Source: JAHBNG01 sp039028975
GTDB lineage: Bacteria > Chloroflexota > Anaerolineae > Caldilineales > Caldilineaceae
Length of the DNA stretch: 54,578 bases
NCBI GenBank assembly: GCA_039028975.1
Contig: JBCCHB010000117.1
Coordinates: forward strand, 1-54,578
Direction: 5' to 3'
Positions 48,455 through 54,578 of the stretch are shown one piece after another (the first letter of the stretch is position 1; each line of letters opens with the position of its first letter). The translations under genes were made by a program, and so were the position numbers. The notes beneath the pieces are model-generated. The model had not been told where the DNA came from. It worked only from the letters and a program-made list of their open reading frames with translations, and searched no databases.

Positions 48455-49891
48455 CTACAGATGTATCGGATGCCCCTCAACTCCATGAGCGGCTTCCATG
48501 ATGATTTCCGAAAGAGTTGGGTGAGCGTGAACGGTGCGAGCGATCTCGGCAGGCGTAATTTCCATAAACTGAGCCAAGCTTATCTCTGGCAGCAGCTCTG
48601 TTGCCTGCGGGCCGACGATGTGGGCGCCCAAAATTTCACCATATTTAGCATCGGCAATTAACTTCACAAAGCCGCTCTTGGCATTCAATGCCTGAGATTT
48701 CCCATTGGGCAGATACGGGAATTTGCCGATATTTAGCTCGTAACCAGCCTCTTTGGCTTGTGCTTCGGTCATGCCCAGGCTGGCCACCTCTGGTTTACAG
48801 TAGGTACAACGAGGCATAAACTTATACTTTTCATCGGGAATTGGAATCGTCTCCACGCCCCCAATGGTCTCAGCAGCCACTATGGCCATTGCGCTGGCGA
48901 CGTGGGCTAAGGCCAGCTTGCCTGTACAGTCACCAATGGCATAGATGTGAGGAACATTGGTTCGCATGACCTCATCTACCTGAACAAAGCCCCTTGCATC
49001 AGCCTCAACGCCAGCCTCCACTAATCCAACGGTCTCTGTATTGGGAACAATGTTGATGGCAATCAGTACTTTCTCAGCATTGATGCTTTGGGTACTCCCG
49101 TCTGCCACATTCTTGACACTCAGGGTCACGCCCTCATCTGTTACCTCTACCTTCTCGGTCATTGTCCCCGTCAGAATGTTGATCCCCTTCTTCTTGAAGG
49201 ACTTTTGCACCTCATCCGAAACCTCTGGTTCTTCGTTGGGTAGCACTCGATCCATCATTTCGATGACCGTCAGTTCGGTTCCGTAAGTGCTGTAGAAGTA
49301 GCCCAATTCCATCCCTATTGCACCTGCGCCGATGACTGCCATGGATTTCGGTTGTTCCTCTGGGCGGATAGCATGTCGGTAGTGAAGCACTCGTTCGCCA
49401 TCAAACTCAACGCCGGGCAGGCCTCGCGCTCGTCCCCCCGTGGCAATGATAATGTTGGCCGCGCTGACGCTCTTCTCTGGCGCCTCTGGGTTGATCTCGG
49501 AGGGGGTTACCTTCAACGTATGAGCATCCACAAAAGAACCGTGTCCCTCGAGCACGTCAATTTTATTCTTGCGCATCAAGAATGAGACACCCTTGGTCTG
49601 CTTTTGCACGATTCCTAAACTGCGCTTGGTGGCACTGCTAAAGTCAACCTGGAGGTTATCGAAAGTGATACCAAACTCCTTGGCTTCGTCTCTTACCGTC
49701 TCTAGTACTTCTGCATTATGCAAGAGGGCTTTCTTGGGAATGCAGCCCCAATTGAGACAGACGCCACCCATATTTTCCCGTTCAACAATCGCAGTCTTCA
49801 ATCCAAGTTGGGCGGCTCGAATCGCCGCAACATATCCGCCAGGTCCACTACCGAGAACAATGACATCATAATCGTAGGTATGTTCTGCCAT
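48455..49891 (-). CDS. lpdA: Dihydrolipoyl dehydrogenase (E3)
   Basis: The 478-residue FAD enzyme reoxidises the dihydrolipoyl groups of 2-oxo-acid dehydrogenase complexes with NAD. The FAD-binding GSGPGG is near residue 14. The redox disulfide is Cys45/Cys50 in GGVCLNWGCIPKK. The NAD-binding GAGAIGMELG follows in the middle. The catalytic His457-Glu462 is in HPTLSE near the end, contributed to the partner subunit. Length is normal for the family. It follows the E2 gene after a 238-bp gap without a visible gene, so it may have its own promoter while still belonging to the cluster. Confidence 0.96.
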   Translation of the reverse strand: MAEHTYDYDVIVLGSGPGGYVAAIRAAQLGLKTAIVERENMGGVCLNWGCIPKKALLHNAEVLETVRDEAKEFGITFDNLQVDFSSATKRSLGIVQKQTKGVSFLMRKNKIDVLEGHGSFVDAHTLKVTPSEINPEAPEKSVSAANIIIATGGRARGLPGVEFDGERVLHYRHAIRPEEQPKSMAVIGAGAIGMELGYFYSTYGTELTVIEMMDRVLPNEEPEVSDEVQKSFKKKGINILTGTMTEKVEVTDEGVTLSVKNVADGSTQSINAEKVLIAINIVPNTETVGLVEAGVEADARGFVQVDEVMRTNVPHIYAIGDCTGKLALAHVASAMAIVAAETIGGVETIPIPDEKYKFMPRCTYCKPEVASLGMTEAQAKEAGYELNIGKFPYLPNGKSQALNAKSGFVKLIADAKYGEILGAHIVGPQATELLPEISLAQFMEITPAEIARTVHAHPTLSEIIMEAAHGVEGHPIHL

Positions 49892-50129
49892 ATTTAAAAG
49901 AATCCTTATGGGTTAGACAATATCAGAATTGGGTTTGGAACACGGATTTTAATAATGAGTACAGATCGTCTCTTCGCTGCATAGATCCTGAAAATCCTCT
50001 TTAATCTGCGTGCCATATTGTGTCTCTTAGGAACGAGAACTTTATTAAACCAAATAAAAGATCTCCCGGGCACTCGAAATGACAGCGTCGAAGTTTCGGG
50101 TTTTATTTGATCCTGATTCCTTCGCTATC

Positions 50130-51527
50130 TTATTCTAACGGCCATATTTCTAGCCGCTCTTTGACCCTTGCAACAAATCGGTCGGCCACTGCACCATCCA
50201 AGATCCGGTGATCGAAGGTGAAATTTAAGTAACACATGGGTCGAATCACGATTGCGTCATCCGCATGAGGCAACAGCGTGGAGACCGTGCTACGTACTAC
50301 CGGCCGTTTGACGATAGCCCCTACGCCCAAAATTCCTGCTTGCGGCTGATTGATAATCGGCGTCCCAATCAGACTGCCACTGGTGCCATGATTGGTAATG
50401 GTAAAGGTGCCGCCACGAGTCTCTTCTGGACCCAATTGCAGGCTACGAGCCGAAATCGAAAGATCCTGGATCGCCCGGGCAATTCCCTGCAAGTTCTTCT
50501 CGTCGGCATCACGGATCACGGGCACAATCAGGCCACCGTCGGTTATACTCTCAGGCGCATCCGGCAAGGCTACAGCAATGCCAACGTGAATCCGTGCATG
50601 GGTCACAATGCCCGCTTCACTGAAGCGGCTGTTGACCATCGGCTCTTCCCGCAGGGCCGCCGCAGCCGAGGCGACAAAATAAGCTGTGTAGTTGAGCTTC
50701 ACGCCACGTTTGGCAAAATCCGCTTTGTGGGATTCTCGATGACGAACCACTTCGGTCATATCCGCCTCGAAAATGGTGGTCACATGGGGGCTGGTAGCTT
50801 TACTTTGCACCATATGTTGGGCAATGGCCCGACGCATCGTTGTTAGCGGTTGAAGTGTTTCATACTCATCGAGTGTGGATGATGTGGTTGCAGCGGATGG
50901 CTGCCGCTCCTCGTGTTGTAAGTTAACAGCAGGCGATTTGGCACTGAATTTTGCCTGGGCAGATGGGGAGGGTTGCGCTGTCCGATTTGCCAAATGGGCC
51001 AGCAGATCTTTCTTTGTTACCCGGCCGCCCAATCCGCTTCCTTGGACTTGACTCAGATTGATCTCATGCTCCGAAACCATGCGGGCCACAACGGGGCTGA
51101 TGAAGTCACGCCCACTAGGCTTTTTATTCGTTGAATCACTCTGTGTATCGGTGGGAGATGAGGCAGAATCTTGTTGGTGGTTGACATCAGGCAGTACATC
51201 TTCTTGTAAACTGGCATTTGTCTGAGCCGCATCTGAAGCCATGACTGTAGCCACAGGAGCCAGAGCAGCCGCATCAGCCACTTTTTCCCCTGGTGTACCA
51301 ATCATGCCGATGACGGTACCCGCAGCGACCGTTTCGCCTTCTGCGGCCGCTATCTGCAATAAAATACCGCTAATGGGTGCAGGGATTTCAGTATCGATCT
51401 TGTCGGTACTTACCTCTAGAAGCGGCTCCATCTTCTCAACAGCATCACCAGGCTGCTTTAGCCATCGAGCCACCGTCCCTTCCACCACACTTTCGCCAAA
51501 CTGGGGCATCTTTATCGGGGTAGACAT
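50130..51527 (-). CDS. Dihydrolipoamide acyltransferase (E2) of a 2-oxo-acid dehydrogenase complex
   Basis: The 465-residue E2 has one N-terminal lipoyl domain with Lys43 in EVSTDKIDTEI, an Ala/Ser/Pro-rich linker and an E3/E1-binding domain (about 150-185, SPVVARMVSEHEINLSQVQG). The C-terminal catalytic domain has His440 and Asp444 in FDHRILDG. It transfers an acyl group from lipoate to CoA. Whether the acyl group is succinyl, acetyl or branched-chain cannot be decided safely, so no symbol is given. The E1 genes are not in the window. Its start overlaps the 3' end of the upstream hydrolase gene by 16 bp, so translational coupling is likely. Confidence 0.93.
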   Translation of the reverse strand: MSTPIKMPQFGESVVEGTVARWLKQPGDAVEKMEPLLEVSTDKIDTEIPAPISGILLQIAAAEGETVAAGTVIGMIGTPGEKVADAAALAPVATVMASDAAQTNASLQEDVLPDVNHQQDSASSPTDTQSDSTNKKPSGRDFISPVVARMVSEHEINLSQVQGSGLGGRVTKKDLLAHLANRTAQPSPSAQAKFSAKSPAVNLQHEERQPSAATTSSTLDEYETLQPLTTMRRAIAQHMVQSKATSPHVTTIFEADMTEVVRHRESHKADFAKRGVKLNYTAYFVASAAAALREEPMVNSRFSEAGIVTHARIHVGIAVALPDAPESITDGGLIVPVIRDADEKNLQGIARAIQDLSISARSLQLGPEETRGGTFTITNHGTSGSLIGTPIINQPQAGILGVGAIVKRPVVRSTVSTLLPHADDAIVIRPMCYLNFTFDHRILDGAVADRFVARVKERLEIWPLE

Positions 51528-52528
51528 GTCCGCTCGCTTAGTTCCGGTTCATTCATGGAATCAGTAAAGTACAAGTATAGCTTGCCTGGAACGCTGGTAA
51601 AGCCCTCATGGTTCCCATCGGAGCTTAGGGCCACAATATTCATGTAGTTGGTTAACTCTTCCTCATCAGCTTGCTTCAAGGCTGTCAGGTCACGCAGACA
51701 CTCTAGCCCAGCATTTTGGATCGACATGCCCATCTTTAGGTAAAGCACCAAGCTACGGGCTGTGGAAACGCGAATGGCCAACTCGCCACTGCCAGTACAG
51801 GCCGCTGCACCATAGCGATTGTCGCAGTAGTTGCCCGCTCCTATGATGGGGCTATCCCCAACACGGCTAGGATACTTCCAGCCCAAGCCACTTGTACTAA
51901 CAGCAGAAGCCATATCGCCACGGTCATCAATGGCTAGAAAGTTGACCGTTCCTTGGGTGTCATCTTTACCGTTCGCTTCAGGATTTTTGGCGGTATGACT
52001 GGTTTGTTCTGAAATCGAGTCACCGGTCTGAACATGAGCCTGATCACTCAGATTCAATGGTTTAGATAGCTGAGTGGCAAGACCGCGCAAAGGCACATTC
52101 GGTCGAGTCACGGGTTCCAAGCCCGCTTCCACATATCGTTCCCGCCAGCGGCCCATAGAGTCATCGGTTCTTTGGTTGGCAGGTGATTCACCCATTTCGG
52201 CAGCAAACTGTTCGGCCCCTCGACCTACCAGCAGAACATGGGGCAGTTGGTCCATCACGTGCCGTGCAATGGAAATTACGTTGCCATAATGACGAACCGC
52301 AGCCACGGCACCTGTACGCAGATCACGACCATCCATGATGCTGGCATCAAGCTCCACATCACCCAGTAGATTGGGTAGGCCACCATAGCCTACGCTCTGT
52401 TCCGCGGGATCATCCTCCACAACGCGGCAGGCCAGTTCAACAGCATCAAGGGCGCTTCCGCCTTGCTTCATCAGAGCCATTGCAGCCACAGCGCCCTTGC
52501 GTCCATTTTCACTTGCAACGATTATCAT
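51512..52528 (-). CDS. Glycosylasparaginase-type N-terminal nucleophile hydrolase (EC 3.5.1.26-like)
   Basis: The 338-residue protein belongs to the N4-(beta-N-acetylglucosaminyl)-L-asparaginase / asparaginase-2 family. The conserved VGDSPIIGAGNYCDNR and TGSGELAIR segments are present. The predicted self-cleavage and nucleophile residue is Thr191 in DDTQGTVNF, aligned to the HDT of the human enzyme. The precursor would split into alpha (1-190) and beta (191-338) chains. The His before the Asp is Asp here, a small variation. A short linker (SISEQTSHTAKNPEANGKDD) before the cleavage site is longer than usual. No signal peptide is seen, so it acts in the cytoplasm. It overlaps the E2 gene at its end. 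Confidence 0.88.
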   Translation of the reverse strand: MIIVASENGRKGAVAAMALMKQGGSALDAVELACRVVEDDPAEQSVGYGGLPNLLGDVELDASIMDGRDLRTGAVAAVRHYGNVISIARHVMDQLPHVLLVGRGAEQFAAEMGESPANQRTDDSMGRWRERYVEAGLEPVTRPNVPLRGLATQLSKPLNLSDQAHVQTGDSISEQTSHTAKNPEANGKDDTQGTVNFLAIDDRGDMASAVSTSGLGWKYPSRVGDSPIIGAGNYCDNRYGAAACTGSGELAIRVSTARSLVLYLKMGMSIQNAGLECLRDLTALKQADEEELTNYMNIVALSSDGNHEGFTSVPGKLYLYFTDSMNEPELSERTCLPR

Positions 52529-52673
52529 GCATCCTCATTCGGTACAGTATGTGCTCGTGTGGTCCCAGATTTAGGATTCTGCATAAATTGGGTTTGTGGA
52601 TGACGTTCAATTAGTTTCTGTTTACCAAACTGGGCTGCCTTTCGATGAAGACGTTTCCGGTGACATTGCTCAT

Positions 52674-52762
52674 TTATATTCAGCTCTGTTTCAAAACCGG
52701 AGTTCGCTCTCTGGATTAGATGCTACGGACAACTCCAGTTTTGAAAACGACCGCTGTATAGC
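52674..52762 (-). repeat. TTTTGAAAAC-family palindromic repeat, second full copy
   Basis: Ends TATATTCAGCTCTGTTTCAA and TTTTGAAAACGACCGCTGTA are imperfect inverted repeats. The whole is the reverse complement of 42778-42866 with moderate divergence. It lies in the 277-bp space between the glycosylasparaginase-type gene and the Nfu-domain gene. Confidence 0.65.
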
Positions 52763-52805
52763 TTTTGTTTGTTATTTCTCTTTGACTTATTTGGGCCGTT
52801 ATACG

Positions 52806-53075
52806 TTAAGAATCCACTTGAAGATATTGACGAATCGCTTCGACAATATGCTCTTCAATCTCGCTCCATTCCACATCGGGCAACTTATTGACCGTAACAA
52901 AATCCTGAACCATAAACACGTTATATATAGAACCCAGTTGAAATAACGCTACGGCCAATGGATGAACTTGAGCTGCCTCCTGGTTTGGAAAGCTCAGTGG
53001 CTTCTCAAAAATCTTCTGAGGCAAGATAAATTTCAACGCATTGGGATTCGGCGTTTGCTGAGAAACAACATCCAT
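52806..53075 (-). CDS. Nfu/NifU N-terminal-domain protein
   Basis: The 89-residue protein matches the Nfu N domain (PF08712-type). QTPNPNALKFILP is near the start, SPLA-like HPLAVALFQLGSIYNVFMVQ in the middle, and DFVTVNKLPDVEWSEIEEHI at the end. In full-length Nfu iron-sulfur carriers this domain precedes the CxxC scaffold domain, which is missing here, so it cannot hold a cluster by itself. Stand-alone forms occur widely and may help iron-sulfur protein assembly, but the role is unproven. It faces the glycosylasparaginase-E2 run on the same strand, separated by a repeat. Confidence 0.8.
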   Translation of the reverse strand: MDVVSQQTPNPNALKFILPQKIFEKPLSFPNQEAAQVHPLAVALFQLGSIYNVFMVQDFVTVNKLPDVEWSEIEEHIVEAIRQYLQVDS

Positions 53076-53225
53076 ATTTCAAGTATACATTGTTCGGTTA
53101 AATAGTCAAAGTGTTGGTATGATTTCGGGAGCATCTCAGTTGAGAGGCAAGATTGTTCGATGAGGAGAGAAATGAGGGATACGAAGGGAAAGGCACCAAT
53201 CTGAAGAGGCAAAAGGAGGAAACCG

Positions 53226-53411
53226 ATGAGAAACCGAGCAGAACGCAAAGCAAACCTGATGGCAATGGCAGAAGTCGAGATTGAGCAAATGCTCGAGTGG
53301 ATGGAAGCCAAAGATGCGCCCGACCTAGGGGCAGTATGCATCGAGGCGGAGGTTCTGCAGATACGGAAAAGAATCGGCGAGGGCATGAGGAAGGAAGTGA
53401 TAGAGAATTTC
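53226..53411 (+). pseudogene. Remnant of an ISKra4-type transposase N-terminus
   Basis: About 62 residues starting RAERKANLMAMAEVEIEQML, with EAEVLQIRKRIGEGMRKEVI further on, look like the N-terminal region of ISKra4-family transposases. The catalytic part is absent; the reading frame runs on into the antisense of the AraC gene's 3' end. It is best read as a decayed insertion-sequence fragment. No terminal repeats were recognised. The assignment rests on remembered family patterns. Confidence 0.55.
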
Positions 53412-53432
53412 GGCTTTGGTTTGACTGAGCCT

Positions 53433-54335
53433 TCAAAGATGGGGCTCCTTGGCCACTGTCGCCGATGGCGCAACCCCAAAGTGGCGCTTGTACTCCCGGC
53501 TGAATTGGGTAGAGCTGTTGTAACCAACTAGATTTCCCGCTTCGTTGACGCTTCTGCCAGCTTTAAGCAGCCGTTGTGCCTCGAACAGCTTCACCGACTT
53601 AGCATACTGTAAGGGCGATACCTGCATCACATTCTTGAAGTTCTGATAGAAAGCGGTCCGACTCATCTGAACGATGCTTGCCAGTTCCTCCACTGACACC
53701 TGCTGATCTAGGTTCTGATGGATATGGTCAACGGCTTTTGATATCCTCTGGACTTCGCCCCGCTTTTGCAATTGGCTCCTAAATTCATGACCTCTCCCCC
53801 CTGAGAACAGCCGATAGTAGATCTCGTCCACAATTGGTTCCCCTAACATGGCCGCATCGTTAGGGTCGTTTAGCGCGTCGAACAATCGTACAAACGGATC
53901 CAGCAATCGATCCGTTAAGGGGATTGAGAAGGTGCTAGATGGCTCAACCGCCACTGGCTTTGTTGCCGTATGATCAATACGCTCCATACGTAGCAACACA
54001 TCGGCCACGCGCTCCATGTTGATTTGGACGCCTGCCACCAAAAAGGGGTTTTCTGGGCTGGCTTCCGTAATCGCCATCTTTACGGGAATTGGATAGAAAC
54101 CAACCAATAAATTCCCTGCACTGTAATCGTGTACCGTCTCTCCCTGGGAACAGAGTTTTTGGCCTTGGCCCACGATCACGATGGCCGGGATCTCAACTAC
54201 TGGTGTCCATGGTTGAGTCTTAGAGAGTTTATAGGTAGCGACACCTTCGATACGGGTGAAGTTGAATTCCTCTTCGGGGGAGTGCTGTTCGATGAGACGG
54301 ACAAGGGTATTGAATTTTTCGATTTGATAGCGCAT
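53433..54335 (-). CDS. AraC-family transcriptional regulator (AraC_N type)
   Basis: The 300-residue product starts from the ATG at 54335, chosen because GGAG lies about 7 bases before it; a TTG at 54362 would add nine residues. The N-terminal AraC_N cupin-like domain spans about residues 15-175 (AIVIVGQGQKLCSQG, LLVGFYPIPVKM). The C-terminal pair of helix-turn-helices spans about 200-295 (VSVEELASIVQMSRTAFYQN and NEAGNLVGYNSSTQFSREYK). It binds DNA as an activator or repressor; the effector and target are unknown. No divergent partner gene is visible in the window. Confidence 0.92.
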   Translation of the reverse strand: MRYQIEKFNTLVRLIEQHSPEEEFNFTRIEGVATYKLSKTQPWTPVVEIPAIVIVGQGQKLCSQGETVHDYSAGNLLVGFYPIPVKMAITEASPENPFLVAGVQINMERVADVLLRMERIDHTATKPVAVEPSSTFSIPLTDRLLDPFVRLFDALNDPNDAAMLGEPIVDEIYYRLFSGGRGHEFRSQLQKRGEVQRISKAVDHIHQNLDQQVSVEELASIVQMSRTAFYQNFKNVMQVSPLQYAKSVKLFEAQRLLKAGRSVNEAGNLVGYNSSTQFSREYKRHFGVAPSATVAKEPHL

Positions 54336-54482
54336 GCTCAATCTCCATGGTTTTACCCTCAAGGCTACAGACCATACCGTAGAAGAGGAAGATTGCTTCC
54401 TTATGAATAATTATGCACATTTTCTCTAAAGAAATCAGGTTGTTTGAGCTTTTGTGGGGTGAACCTGGAACATGGCGATGTT

Positions 54483-54550
54483 GTAGCCCGTCCTTTTAGG
54501 GCGGTGACTCAGGCACACCAGATGCCTCCCGCCCTAAAAGGACGGGCTAC
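54483..54550. repeat. GTAGCCCGTCC-family perfect palindrome
   Basis: Perfect 22-bp arms (54483-54504 and 54529-54550, GTAGCCCGTCCTTTTAGGGC...) surround a 24-base loop. It shares the core with 21916-22099 and 25801-25902, but has TTTTAGG where those have TTGTAGG. It is a REP-like element, close to the window's right end and upstream of the AraC gene. Confidence 0.75.
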
Positions 54551-54578
54551 ACTCAATCCACCCCACATTTCCTCAGAG

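Noticed and set aside
53033..53527. 164-codon minus-strand frame over the transposase remnant
   Set aside because: It overlaps the ends of both the Nfu-domain gene and the AraC gene in another frame, with Leu/Ser-rich sequence typical of a shadow frame.

Overview
The window looks like a chromosomal segment of a free-living bacterium, most likely a Chloroflexota (Anaerolineae/Caldilineae-like) filament or relative. This assignment is inference. It rests on the run of very large SdrD-B/DUF11-type secreted proteins, gingipain-type (C25) peptidases without visible Bacteroidota sorting domains, a shared short C-terminal tail of the form [IL]-[FY]-[LM]-P-x-[IVM], moderate GC, and many dispersed palindromic repeats. 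No rRNA, tRNA or CRISPR array was recognised.

Left part (1-37.3 kb, almost all + strand): a secretome cluster. After a small, possibly 5'-decayed ankyrin/zinc-ribbon gene come five large exported proteins. They are a 3043-aa modular protein (SdrD-B, DUF4377, thrombospondin-3-like calcium repeats, DUF11), two tandem C25 cysteine peptidases, a 1474-aa SdrD-B/DUF11-like protein, and, after a two-gene lipoprotein/propeller island, a 3531-aa protein with nine tandem A-B domain pairs. All five end in the same kind of LP/MP tail, four of them after the same FN3-like domain. A two-gene unit (lipoprotein plus membrane-anchored propeller-like protein) sits inside this cluster and is bracketed by inverted copies of a dispersed repeat.

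Middle (37.8-45.5 kb): a secreted His-rich protein on +, then on - a parallel beta-helix protein with an Ig-like region, a LysM-alpha/beta hydrolase fusion, and a hybrid histidine kinase with a 7TM-type sensor.

Right part (45.9-54.4 kb, - strand): a metabolic run transcribed leftwards. It holds a glycosylasparaginase-type N-terminal nucleophile hydrolase whose 3' end overlaps a 2-oxo-acid dehydrogenase E2, then E3 (lpdA), a 4HBT thioesterase, a metallo-beta-lactamase-fold hydrolase, an orphan SoxD-like zinc protein and an RraA-family protein. To the right lie an Nfu N-domain protein, a remnant of an ISKra4-type transposase and an AraC-family regulator. E1 of the dehydrogenase complex and the other sarcosine oxidase subunits are not in the window.

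Intergenic regions are long and rich in short inverted repeats: a GTAGCCCGTCC palindrome family, a TTTTGAAAAC family and a CGCATTAGAGA family. The most interesting signal is the common C-terminal tail on all five large proteins, clustered with two C25 peptidases. This suggests, without proving, a dedicated surface-sorting or maturation pathway.
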